DNA of 64,000 bases from Paenibacillus sp. HW567 (GTDB lineage Bacteria; Bacillota; Bacilli; Paenibacillales; Paenibacillaceae), in NCBI RefSeq assembly GCF_000374185.1, contig NZ_KB910518.1, forward strand, positions 6,461,286 through 6,525,285. The letters run 5' to 3'. Below, in pieces: positions 35,022 to 43,721 of this stretch (the stretch's first letter is position 1; each line of letters opens with the position of its first letter). The position numbers were made by a program, and so were the translations under genes. Under the pieces are notes generated by a model. The model ran no database searches. It was not told the origin of the DNA and saw only the letters and a list, made by a program, of their open reading frames with translations.

Positions 35022-36614
35022 TCATACCGGCGTGTAGTGGGTGATTGACGAGCCGCTGGATATATGCACGGCATTGCGCCCATTGCGTTTGGAGGTGTAG
35101 AGCGCATGATCCGCTTCGGAGAGCAGCTCTTCGAGCGAGATGTTCTTGCGGAAGGCGTCCACGGCCCCGAAGCTTGCAGTTACATTTATTGCCCCGGAAA
35201 TGGTCTGGAGCGGGCTGCGCTCAATATCCCCGCGAATGGTCTCGGAGAGCGCAGCGGCCTGCTTCAAGGGAGTCCCCGGCAGACACAGGACAAATTCCTC
35301 GCCCCCGTACCGTCCGAAAATATCCCCCTCCCGCAAATGCCGGCTGCACACATTCACAATATGCTGCAGCGCCATGTCGCCATAGTGATGCCCGTACCGG
35401 TCATTGATGTTTTTGAAAAAGTCGATGTCCAGCAAAATGATTGAGACCGGCGCCAGGTTCAATGCGGCTTCCTCCAGCAGCTCCCGGCTCAGCTCCATGA
35501 AATGCGTCCGGTTATAGATTCCTGTCAGACTGTCAACCGTGGCCAGCAGTTTCAGCTTTTCCTGGAGCAGGGTCCGCTCGGTCACATCAATCAGCATGAT
35601 CATCCTTCCGGCATATTGGCCGTCCCGCTTCAGCACCGGTGAGGATCGTATCTGGTAATAGCAGGTCTCGCCGTCTTTGTTCCAGGCAAGCTCCCATTCC
35701 CCGCTGATCAGCGGGTCGGAATTCATGACATAGGCGACGGCCTCCTTGCCGCCGGGAAGGAATAGCTGTACAAGCGGTCTGCCGATGGCTGAGGAATCCA
35801 GTCCCTGCAGCATCTCCGTAGCGGCCCTGTTGTAATCAATGAGCTTATCGGAACGGTCGGTGACCAGCACCCCGTCGCGCATGCTCTCGAACAGATTTTC
35901 CCGGGCAATGGGGGCGGCGGTCAGCATGCCTCTGGAGAGGATAGCCCAAATATATAGCGTTGAAGTGATGCTCATAATCACCGGAACGGGATCTACGCCA
36001 TTGGGCGTCATGTCCATCAGGTAGAGGAATGCGCCCAGGGCAGGAAGGAATTGTCCTATAAAAATAATAGTCAACTGGCGGCGGTAAGCATGCTTCATCC
36101 GGTTCCACTGCCATCCGATCAGGCACATGCCCGCAAGCATGCAGCCGAAGGTCAGACTGCCCTGAATGATATACCAAGGGCCCATGACTACATCAATCAG
36201 GGGAGTCCGGGCGCCTTCCCGAAAAAATAAGGACTTATAATACAGGTGATGATAGCCGTTGGTCCATACGAGCAGTGTTGTGATGAGGGGGATGCCATAC
36301 AGCGGGATCAGCAGCTTTTTTTGAACCAAACGCTCCAGTCCTACGAAATACATAATCACAAGCAGGCTGGAAGGCGCTATATAGGGCATCCCCAGATATT
36401 CCAGCTTGATCCAGAATTCAATTTCTCCCATGGAATTGCCCGAGAGCTCCAAAGCGAAACCAAAGGCATAGATGGCCGAAGTGAGGGAGCTGAGGATAAA
36501 TGCCCGCGTTCCGGCGAAATCTGTTTTTTTGTAATAGGCAAAAAGCGCCAGCAGAGCGTTCAGTACACCTGAGATACAGACAATAACAATATAATTGGAG
36601 ATCATGGAGTCCAT
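35022..36614 (-). CDS. Membrane-bound PAS-GGDEF diguanylate cyclase
   Basis: A 530-residue protein. An N-terminal seven-segment membrane domain (about residues 8-235) of the histidine-kinase 7TM sensor type is followed by a PAS domain (about 240-355) and a GGDEF domain (about 365-525). The active motif is GGEEF, and the inhibitory RxxD site (REGD) lies exactly five residues before it, so it should make cyclic-di-GMP with product inhibition. GGGAG precedes the ATG. Confidence 0.93.
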   Translation of the reverse strand: MDSMISNYIVIVCISGVLNALLALFAYYKKTDFAGTRAFILSSLTSAIYAFGFALELSGNSMGEIEFWIKLEYLGMPYIAPSSLLVIMYFVGLERLVQKKLLIPLYGIPLITTLLVWTNGYHHLYYKSLFFREGARTPLIDVVMGPWYIIQGSLTFGCMLAGMCLIGWQWNRMKHAYRRQLTIIFIGQFLPALGAFLYLMDMTPNGVDPVPVIMSITSTLYIWAILSRGMLTAAPIARENLFESMRDGVLVTDRSDKLIDYNRAATEMLQGLDSSAIGRPLVQLFLPGGKEAVAYVMNSDPLISGEWELAWNKDGETCYYQIRSSPVLKRDGQYAGRMIMLIDVTERTLLQEKLKLLATVDSLTGIYNRTHFMELSRELLEEAALNLAPVSIILLDIDFFKNINDRYGHHYGDMALQHIVNVCSRHLREGDIFGRYGGEEFVLCLPGTPLKQAAALSETIRGDIERSPLQTISGAINVTASFGAVDAFRKNISLEELLSEADHALYTSKRNGRNAVHISSGSSITHYTPV

Positions 36615-36711
36615 CAGGCTCGTCTCCCTGTGCGAACATAAGCTTTTGGCATGGGCGGATTGTCTCCTATGTGATGATGATTAGCTAAATAGTACCACAT
36701 ATCTGCGGCCC

Positions 36712-36760
36712 CTAGACAAAGTGACGGAAATTCGCAGACGCAATTTTACTATTTGTCTAG
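36712..36760. promoter_or_regulatory. TAGACA/TGTCTA half-sites upstream of the ABC importer operon
   Basis: CTAGACAAA at 36712-36720 and TTTGTCTAG at 36752-36760 are exact inverted copies 31 bases apart. The same core forms the palindrome at the pucR/preT divergent promoter (45430-45448). They are likely sites of the PucR regulator of this cluster. Confidence 0.6.
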
Positions 36761-36839
36761 TGAGTGTATAGAGAGCAAAGTGTAACATGTTAGTTAATCC
36801 TACATCGATTAAGAAAATGATCATCAAATCCTTATTATG

Positions 36840-36856
36840 TGTTATGTTATTTAACA
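36840..36856 (+). promoter_or_regulatory. GlnR/TnrA-type site upstream of the ABC importer
   Basis: TGTTATGTTATTTAACA matches the Bacillus nitrogen-control consensus TGTNA-N7-TNACA at every fixed position. It lies 47 bases before the ABC ATPase start. A one-mismatch copy is at 36788-36804. Confidence 0.72.
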
Positions 36857-36902
36857 TATAAGAAAGATTAAATTAGATTCAGGAATGAAAGGGGCGCTGG
36901 GA

Positions 36903-37685
36903 ATGTCATTAGTAGCAACAAAAATTCCTGAAATACAGATGCAGAACGTCGAGATGCGCTATAGGGCGGAAACCGCCGATGTGCTTGCGCTGCATCAGGT
37001 AAATCTTGATATTGCCAAAGGGGAGTTCGTCTCTCTGCTCGGTCCGTCCGGCTGCGGTAAAACCACGCTGCTGAGACTGATGGCAGATTTGATCACACCA
37101 ACCGGCGGCAATATAACTGTAGCCGGTAAAAGTGCCCGGGAAGCCCGTTTGGCGCAAAAGTACGGCATTGTCTTCCAGAGTCCGGTGCTGTACGACTGGC
37201 GGAAGGTGAAGCACAACATCACGCTGCCCCTGGAGCTGATGGGCGTCAAGAAATCCATCCGTGAGGATAAAGCTCTGGAGCTGCTGGACCTTGTGGGTCT
37301 CCAGGGCTTTGCCGACAAATATCCGTGGCAGCTTAGCGGAGGAATGCAGCAGCGGGTAGCCATCGCCAGAGCGCTGTCGATGGAGCCGGAAATTCTGCTC
37401 ATGGATGAACCGTTCTCTGCGCTGGATGAATTCACCCGCGAGCGTCTGAATGAGGAGCTGCTGGCTGTCTGGGGCAAGGTGCAGAGCACGATTGTTTTCG
37501 TCACCCACAGCATCCCTGAGTCGATTTTTCTGTCGGATAGAGTGTTCGTGCTGTCGCCGCATCCGGGAAGGCTGTCTGCGATTGTGGATATCCCGCTGCC
37601 GCGCCCGCGTACGGCGGAAATGAGAAACAGCCCGCAGTTCTTTGAATTGATTGCCCGAATTCGCGACAGCTTCGAAGGGGTGTAG
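36903..37685 (+). CDS. ABC importer ATP-binding protein (SsuB/TauB/ThiZ type)
   Basis: About 260 residues with Walker A GPSGCGKTT, signature LSGGMQQRVAIARALS and Walker B ILLMDEPFSALD. AAAGGGG lies eight bases before the ATG at 36903, so I prefer it to the in-frame ATG at 36885. It heads an operon with two permeases and a lipoprotein binder. Context (pyrimidine catabolism) suggests uptake of a pyrimidine, hydantoin or related N-heterocycle, not a sulfonate. Confidence 0.9.
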   Translation: MSLVATKIPEIQMQNVEMRYRAETADVLALHQVNLDIAKGEFVSLLGPSGCGKTTLLRLMADLITPTGGNITVAGKSAREARLAQKYGIVFQSPVLYDWRKVKHNITLPLELMGVKKSIREDKALELLDLVGLQGFADKYPWQLSGGMQQRVAIARALSMEPEILLMDEPFSALDEFTRERLNEELLAVWGKVQSTIVFVTHSIPESIFLSDRVFVLSPHPGRLSAIVDIPLPRPRTAEMRNSPQFFELIARIRDSFEGV

Positions 37686-37687
37686 GG

Positions 37688-38500
37688 ATGAAGGGGAACC
37701 GTGCATTTATACGTGACCGCGCGCTGCCGCTTTTGGTGTGGATTTTCGGTCTGCTGGTAGTTTGGGAGGCGCTCTCCTGGCTGCTGCTGCATGTGGTCAA
37801 AACCCCGCTGGCCCAGTCGAAGCTGCCTTATGTGCATGAGGTGGCGGCAACGCTGTGGAAGTACAGCGGGACGCTGGTGACAGAGGGGGGAGCTACCTTC
37901 GGCAATGCCGGTGTCGGCTTTCTGATCGGTGCGGCGGCGGGGGTGCTGCTGGCGGTGCTGATGAGTCTGTCAAGGACGATAGAGCAGCTCGCCTTCCCCT
38001 ACGCAGTCGCCTCACAGATGATCCCGATTCTGGGCCTTGCCCCGATCATCTATGGCATTGTGCGTGACGAGCAGGTGTCGCGGATCATTATCTCCGGGTA
38101 TATCACCTTTTTCCCGGTGGCACTCAACATGCTGCGCGGGCTGCGCAGTGTGGAGCTGCCGGCGGTTGAGCTTATGCACTCCTATGCCGCGAAGCCTTGG
38201 GCCGTATACTGGAAGCTGCGCTTTCCGGCGTCACTGCCCGGCTTGTTCAGCGGACTCAAGATTGCAGCACCGCTCGCCGTCACCGGAGCGATTCTCGTGG
38301 AGCTTATGGGCGCACAGCACGGCATTGGCGTTATTATGCTGCGCAATCTCTATTACGGCCCTTCCCATACGTATATGTTCTGGTCCACGGTGCTTGTCGG
38401 CGCTCTCCTGGGGATTGCCAGCTATTGGCTGATGAGCCTGGTGGAACGTCTCGCAGCGCCCTGGCAGCCTGAATTTCGTCCGAAGGGAGGCGATCGCTGA
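37688..38500 (+). CDS. ABC importer permease
   Basis: A 270-residue permease with about six hydrophobic segments and an EAA-type loop (ELPAVELMHSYAAKPWAVYWKL). It begins two bases after the ATPase stop and overlaps the second permease by one base. Confidence 0.9.
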   Translation: MKGNRAFIRDRALPLLVWIFGLLVVWEALSWLLLHVVKTPLAQSKLPYVHEVAATLWKYSGTLVTEGGATFGNAGVGFLIGAAAGVLLAVLMSLSRTIEQLAFPYAVASQMIPILGLAPIIYGIVRDEQVSRIIISGYITFFPVALNMLRGLRSVELPAVELMHSYAAKPWAVYWKLRFPASLPGLFSGLKIAAPLAVTGAILVELMGAQHGIGVIMLRNLYYGPSHTYMFWSTVLVGALLGIASYWLMSLVERLAAPWQPEFRPKGGDR

Positions 38501-39399
38501 TGGAGAGCAACACTGTAAGGGATACTCCATTCCTGGCTTCCTCGGAAAAAGAAACAACAACCGCTGTTCACTCTTCGGATAACAACGTAATTTCAATGAA
38601 ATCGGGCAAGCGGCGGGGCCCCCGGCGGCGGTTGAGCTGGCTGAAGCCCGGCGTGATTCTGCCCTTGCTGGCCGGTGTGCTGTTCCTGCTCCTCTGGGAG
38701 TTCCAAGTGTTCCACAAGCTGCTTGATCTGAAGAAATACCAGCTCCCGCTGCCCTCGGCGATAGGGGAGGCGATGCGGGATAATTTCAGTCTGCTGCTGT
38801 CCTATACCGGCTATACCCTGACGGAGGCTGTGGCGGGGATGCTGATCGGCTCGGCCTGCGGCTTCCTGATTGCCCTGGCGGCAACCGCCTGGCCCCGTTG
38901 GGGCGGGGGGAGCTTAACGCTGGTAGCCGCGCTGAACGCTGTGCCGATTGTGGCGCTCGCCCCGATCATGAATTTGTGGTTCGGCGACGGGATCGGCTCG
39001 CGTGCGGCAATCGTTACAGCGACCACCATGGCGGCGATGGCCATCAATGCCTATAAAGGCATGGTTGCCGTCGATCCGCTGGCACTGGATCTGATGCATT
39101 CGTATGCGGCCGGCAAGCCGGCGGTGTTCCGCTATCTGCGTATCCAGAACAGTCTGCCTTATGTATTCACTGCACTCAAGATCAATGCTACCGCCAGTAT
39201 GATCGGGGCGATTGTCGGGGAATTCTTTTTCTCCTCGCGGGGGCTGGGTTACCTGCTCTCCAACTCCATCAAGGTAGCCAAAATGCCGCTGGGCTGGTCC
39301 TGCATCGTGCTTGCGGCGATTGCCGGAGTAATTTTCTACCTCGCCGTCGAATGGCTGGAGAGGATATTCATCAAGTGGCACTCCTCCCAGCGGTCCTGA
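38500..39399 (+). CDS. ABC importer permease
   Basis: A 299-residue permease. A hydrophilic N-terminal extension of about 50 residues precedes six hydrophobic segments. The loop DPLALDLMHSYAAGKPAVFRYL parallels that of the first permease, so the two probably form a heterodimer. The ATG shares its A with the upstream TGA stop. Confidence 0.9.
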   Translation: MESNTVRDTPFLASSEKETTTAVHSSDNNVISMKSGKRRGPRRRLSWLKPGVILPLLAGVLFLLLWEFQVFHKLLDLKKYQLPLPSAIGEAMRDNFSLLLSYTGYTLTEAVAGMLIGSACGFLIALAATAWPRWGGGSLTLVAALNAVPIVALAPIMNLWFGDGIGSRAAIVTATTMAAMAINAYKGMVAVDPLALDLMHSYAAGKPAVFRYLRIQNSLPYVFTALKINATASMIGAIVGEFFFSSRGLGYLLSNSIKVAKMPLGWSCIVLAAIAGVIFYLAVEWLERIFIKWHSSQRS

Positions 39400-39541
39400 C
39401 ACCTGATCCCGTTACATCCGGTTCTGCTCAGAAGGGGAACAGAGAACCCCTCCGCAGGCCGTATGCATAGAGCACCACAATGTAACCATGCTGATCTTTT
39501 TTTCGAAATGAAACTCAAATCGGGTAGGGGGAGTTGTATTG

Positions 39542-40651
39542 ATGAACGCGGGAAAACGTAAATTTCGTGGCGGGCTGTTGTTGGCGGTAATGATCATGGC
39601 GGTCTCTTTACTCGCAGGCTGTGGAGGCAACAGCAATAATAATGCGGCTCCAACGGCTGAAAGCGCGGCAGGGAATGCGGCCTCCGCTTCGCCGGAAGCA
39701 GCGGCAACGAAGGAACCGGCTGGAGATCCGGTAACCGTCAAGCTGCAATTGAAATGGGTGCCGCAGGCGCAATTTGCCGGTTACTTCCTGGCGAAGGACA
39801 AGGGCTATTATGCTGATGAAGGGCTGAATGTAGAGATTCTGCCCGGCGGTCCGGACATCGTGCCGGAGCAGCAGGTTGCGGGCGGTTCAGCCGACATCGG
39901 CGTGGACTGGGTGGCGAGTCTGCTGACCAGCCAGGAGCAGGAGATGCCGCTGGTGCAAATCGCGCAAATCTTCCAGAAGAGCGGACTTGTGCTGGTATCG
40001 AAGAAAGCGGCGGGAATCAATGGGCCGGCCGATCTGAAGGGGAAGAAGGTCGGCAACTGGATGGGCGGCAATGAGTTTGAGATTCTGGCCCTCTTTGATA
40101 AATACAAATTAGATTCAAATAAGGACCTGAAATTCACGAAGCAGGGCTTTACGATGGACCAATTCCTCGGCGGCGAGATCGACGCGGCTTCAGCCATGAC
40201 CTACAACGAATACCAGGTTGTGCTGGAATCGGGGATTAAGGCCGAGGACCTGAATGTAATCGACATGAATGATGAAGGTGTGGCGATGCTGGAAGACAAC
40301 CTCTTCGCCAACAAGGAATGGCTTGCGGACAATAAGGAAACAGCGGCGAAGTTCGTCCGCGCCTCCCTGAAGGGCTGGAAAGACGCCATCGCCGATCCTG
40401 AAGCGGCTGTGGACAGCGTCATGAAGCTGGCGGAGGAAGGCAGCACCACCCGGGAGCATCAGCTAACGATGATGACCGAGGTTGCCAAGCTGATTCAGCC
40501 GGAGGGCTTCGACGCTTCCAAGCTGGGCTACACGGATGCTGCGGCATTCCAGCAGACGGCGGATATCGCCCTCAAGTTCGGGGTTATCAAGAAGGCCTCC
40601 AAAGTGGATGAGGCTTACACGAACGAAATCGTGGAGATGGCGGCCAAATAA
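39542..40651 (+). CDS. ABC importer substrate-binding lipoprotein (NMT1/THI5-like)
   Basis: A 369-residue lipoprotein. A signal peptide ends in lipobox LLAGC (Cys at about residue 27), followed by a low-complexity Asn/Ala linker. The binding domain opens VKLQLKWVPQAQFAGYFLAKD, close to binders of thiamine-pyrimidine, riboflavin or nucleobase-like compounds. Given the downstream enzymes, the ligand is probably a pyrimidine or hydantoin. GTAGGGGG lies nine bases before the ATG. Confidence 0.9.
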   Translation: MNAGKRKFRGGLLLAVMIMAVSLLAGCGGNSNNNAAPTAESAAGNAASASPEAAATKEPAGDPVTVKLQLKWVPQAQFAGYFLAKDKGYYADEGLNVEILPGGPDIVPEQQVAGGSADIGVDWVASLLTSQEQEMPLVQIAQIFQKSGLVLVSKKAAGINGPADLKGKKVGNWMGGNEFEILALFDKYKLDSNKDLKFTKQGFTMDQFLGGEIDAASAMTYNEYQVVLESGIKAEDLNVIDMNDEGVAMLEDNLFANKEWLADNKETAAKFVRASLKGWKDAIADPEAAVDSVMKLAEEGSTTREHQLTMMTEVAKLIQPEGFDASKLGYTDAAAFQQTADIALKFGVIKKASKVDEAYTNEIVEMAAK

Positions 40652-40674
40652 AGGGTTTGCGCTTAATATTCCTC

Positions 40675-40706
40675 ATAGATGGCCGCCGGAATGGGCGGTC
40701 ATCTAT
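40675..40706 (+). terminator. Stem-loop after the binding protein gene
   Basis: ATAGATGGCCGCC pairs with GGCGGTCATCTAT (one mismatch), without a clear T run. It may stabilise the upstream message or act as a weak terminator. Confidence 0.5.
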
Positions 40707-40854
40707 TGTAATCGGCTGAACGAATGGAAGTAAAAGGGGCAGGAGTGGCGGAGGGGAAGTTTGGCACTGTAGGAGCGGTAGCGACCGCCTGAGAGCTTTC
40801 CGTAGGAAAGCTGCCTGCTATAATCAGTAACTCCAAAGATAGAAAGAGGTGCAG

Positions 40855-42321
40855 ATGATGTCTCTGCTCGTAAGGCAAACAGAGAAAGTGAAGAACTTCG
40901 TAAACGGCGTTTGGGTGGAATCCTCCTCCGGGCGGCAGGAGGAGGTGTTCAACCCGGCAACGGGGGAGGTCATTGCCTATGTACCGATCTCCAGCCGGGA
41001 GGAGCTGGATGCTGCGGTGAAGGCTGCTGCTGAAGCGTATCTCTCCTGGCGCAAGGTTGCCGTTCCGCGCCGCGCCCGCTATTTCTTCCAGTACCAGCAG
41101 CTCCTGGTGCAGCACTGGAACGAGCTGGCGGAGCTGATCACGCTGGAGAACGGCAAGAGCCTGGAGGAGGCGCGGGGTGAAGTGCAGCGCGGAATTGAAT
41201 GCGTGGAATTTGCCTCCGGCATTCCCACGCTGATGATGGGCAGCCAACTGCCGGACATTGCTACCGGTGTTGAATCGGGAATGTACCGGTACCCGCTCGG
41301 GGTGACCTGCGGCATCGCCCCGTTCAACTTCCCGATGATGGTGCCCTGCTGGATGTTCCCGCTGGCAATTGCCTGCGGCAATACCTTTGTGCTGAAGCCT
41401 TCCGAGCGCACGCCGCTGCTGATGAACCGGTTAGCCGAACTTTTTGCAGAGGCGGGCTTCCCGCCGGGGGTGCTGAATGTGGTGCATGGGTCGCATGAGG
41501 TGGTGAACGGCCTGCTGGAGCACGAAGAGGTCAAGGCGGTCTCCTTCGTCGGCTCCCAGCCCGTTGCAGAATATGTCTACAAGCACGGCACCTCCTTCGG
41601 CAAGCGGGTGCAGGCGCTCGCCGGAGCCAAGAATCATTCCATTGTCCTGCCGGATGCCGACCTCGACAATGCGGTGAAGAACATCATTTCCGCCGCCTTC
41701 GGCTCTGCGGGCGAGCGCTGCATGGCTTGCTCCGTTGTGGTGGTGCAGGAGTCCATCGCCGATGAACTGGTAAGCCGCCTGTGCGAAGCTGCCGATGGCC
41801 TGAAGATCGGGGAAGGCAGGGATGAAGGCGTATTTCTTGGTCCGGTGATCCGCCAGTCGAACAAAGACCGTACCGTTGCCTACATTGAGACCGGGCTGAA
41901 GGAGAAGGCGGAGCTGGTGCGGGACGGCCGGAAGGATGCTGCGGCTTCGGGGGCGGGTTATTTTCTCGGACCGACGATCTTTGATCATGTGCAGCCCGGC
42001 ATGACGATCTGGCAGGAGGAAATCTTCGCGCCGCTGCTGGCGGTCGTCCGCGTCAAGGATTTGGCCGAAGCTATCGCTGTGACGAATCAATCCCCTTTTG
42101 CCAATGGGGCCTGCATTTATACGGACAGCGCCAGGGCGATCCGGGAGTTCCGGGAAGAGATTGATGCGGGGATGCTGGGAGTCAACCTGGGCGTGCCTGC
42201 ACCGATGGCGTTTTTCCCGTTCTCCGGCTACAAGAAGTCCTTCTACGGAGATCTGCATGCCAATGGCCGCGACGGAGTCGAATTCTATACCCGCAAGAAA
42301 ATGGTCACCGCACGTTATTAA
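40855..42321 (+). CDS. mmsA: CoA-acylating (methyl)malonate-semialdehyde dehydrogenase
   Basis: About 488 residues of aldehyde-dehydrogenase fold. The catalytic cysteine is in SAGERCMACSVVV, the cofactor segment is VTCGIAPFNFPMMVPCWMFP, and NHSIVLPDAD is typical of MmsA rather than ordinary ALDHs. In reductive pyrimidine breakdown it turns malonate semialdehyde (from beta-alanine) into acetyl-CoA and CO2. It is followed by the transaminase that would make that semialdehyde. Confidence 0.92.
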   Translation: MMSLLVRQTEKVKNFVNGVWVESSSGRQEEVFNPATGEVIAYVPISSREELDAAVKAAAEAYLSWRKVAVPRRARYFFQYQQLLVQHWNELAELITLENGKSLEEARGEVQRGIECVEFASGIPTLMMGSQLPDIATGVESGMYRYPLGVTCGIAPFNFPMMVPCWMFPLAIACGNTFVLKPSERTPLLMNRLAELFAEAGFPPGVLNVVHGSHEVVNGLLEHEEVKAVSFVGSQPVAEYVYKHGTSFGKRVQALAGAKNHSIVLPDADLDNAVKNIISAAFGSAGERCMACSVVVVQESIADELVSRLCEAADGLKIGEGRDEGVFLGPVIRQSNKDRTVAYIETGLKEKAELVRDGRKDAAASGAGYFLGPTIFDHVQPGMTIWQEEIFAPLLAVVRVKDLAEAIAVTNQSPFANGACIYTDSARAIREFREEIDAGMLGVNLGVPAPMAFFPFSGYKKSFYGDLHANGRDGVEFYTRKKMVTARY

Positions 42322-42353
42322 CGATAAATGGAAGGTCGAGAGGAGAGAGTGCC

Positions 42354-43721
42354 ATGCAAAGCCTGGGGAAAGAAAGCGAGCTGGCTATCCGGAAAGATCA
42401 GCAGTATTTATGGCATAACATCACCCCTTACAGTGAAAAGAACCCGCCAATGATTGCCGCCTCGGCGAGCGGATCATGGGTGACGGATATGGATGGAAAC
42501 CGGTTTTTGGACGGCATGTCCGGCCTGTGGTGCGTAAATGTCGGGTACGGGCGGAAGGAGCTGGCGGAAGCGGCTTATCATCAACTGCTTAACCTGCCGT
42601 ATTTCCCGCTGACGCAGAGCCATGTGCCGGCGATTGCTCTGGCGGAGAAGCTGAATGAGTGGCTGGGCGATGAATATGTTATTTTTTTCTCCAACAGCGG
42701 TTCAGAGGCCAACGAAGCTGCCTTCAAAATAGCCCGCCAATACCAGCAGCAGACCGGCCAGCATTACCGGCACAAATTCATTGCCCGTTACCGCGGATAC
42801 CACGGCAGCTCACTGGGCGCGCTCTCGGCTACCGGCCAGGCGCAGCGGAAATATAAATATGAGCCGCTTAGCGGCGGATTCCTGCATGTGGCCCCGCCGG
42901 ACAGCTACCGCAGGCCTGCGGGGACGACGGTAGAGGAGTTCAATCTCCAGTGCGCCCAGGCGATTGAAGATACGATTGTCTGGGAAGGCGTGGAGACGGT
43001 AGCGGCGGTGATCATGGAGCCGGTCATTACCGGCGGCGGAGTTATTGTGCCGCATCAGGTCTATCTGGACCGGGTGCAGGAAATATGCCGCAAGCACGGT
43101 GTATTACTGATTATTGACGAGGTAATCTGCGGCTTTGGACGTTCCGGACGTAAATTCGGCCATCATAATTACGGCGTGAAGCCGGACATTGTCACTATGG
43201 CCAAGGGCTTGACCAGTGCCTATCTGCCGCTGTCAGCCACGGCGGTGCGCAAGGAGATTTACGAAGCCTTCAAGGACAACAGCGATGACTACGGGCATTT
43301 CCGCCATGTGAACACCTTCGGCGGCAATCCGGCAGCATGTGCGCTGGCTTTGCGCAATCTGGAGCTCATGGAGCAGGAGAATCTGGTAGAGCGGGCGGAA
43401 CTTCTGGGCAAAAGATTGGCCGGTGAACTCGCCGTGCTGCTGGATCATAAGCTGGTCGGTGACATCCGCAGCTTCGGGCTGATCCTGGGCATAGAGCTGG
43501 TTACGGATAAGATCACCAAGCAGCCTGCCGATGTGGCTATCGTCAAGGGCATCATTGCCGAATGCAAGGCCAAGGGGCTGATTATCGGCAAGAACGGGGA
43601 TACCGTAGCGGGCTACAATAATGTGCTCACTCTCGCTCCGCCGCTGTCTTCAGCCGACGAGGATATTCAGTTCATCGTGGATACGCTCAAAGCTGTGCTG
43701 AACGGGAGCTGGGCAGAGTGA
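42354..43721 (+). CDS. Class III aminotransferase, beta-alanine/omega-amino-acid type
   Basis: A 455-residue PLP enzyme. PLP contacts are visible in SNSGSEANEAAFKIARQY, IIDEVICGFGRSG and the Schiff-base lysine in TMAKGLTSAYLPL. Adjacent to mmsA it most likely converts beta-alanine plus pyruvate to malonate semialdehyde plus alanine. Its 3' end overlaps the convergent pucR gene by 35 bases. Confidence 0.92.
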   Translation: MQSLGKESELAIRKDQQYLWHNITPYSEKNPPMIAASASGSWVTDMDGNRFLDGMSGLWCVNVGYGRKELAEAAYHQLLNLPYFPLTQSHVPAIALAEKLNEWLGDEYVIFFSNSGSEANEAAFKIARQYQQQTGQHYRHKFIARYRGYHGSSLGALSATGQAQRKYKYEPLSGGFLHVAPPDSYRRPAGTTVEEFNLQCAQAIEDTIVWEGVETVAAVIMEPVITGGGVIVPHQVYLDRVQEICRKHGVLLIIDEVICGFGRSGRKFGHHNYGVKPDIVTMAKGLTSAYLPLSATAVRKEIYEAFKDNSDDYGHFRHVNTFGGNPAACALALRNLELMEQENLVERAELLGKRLAGELAVLLDHKLVGDIRSFGLILGIELVTDKITKQPADVAIVKGIIAECKAKGLIIGKNGDTVAGYNNVLTLAPPLSSADEDIQFIVDTLKAVLNGSWAE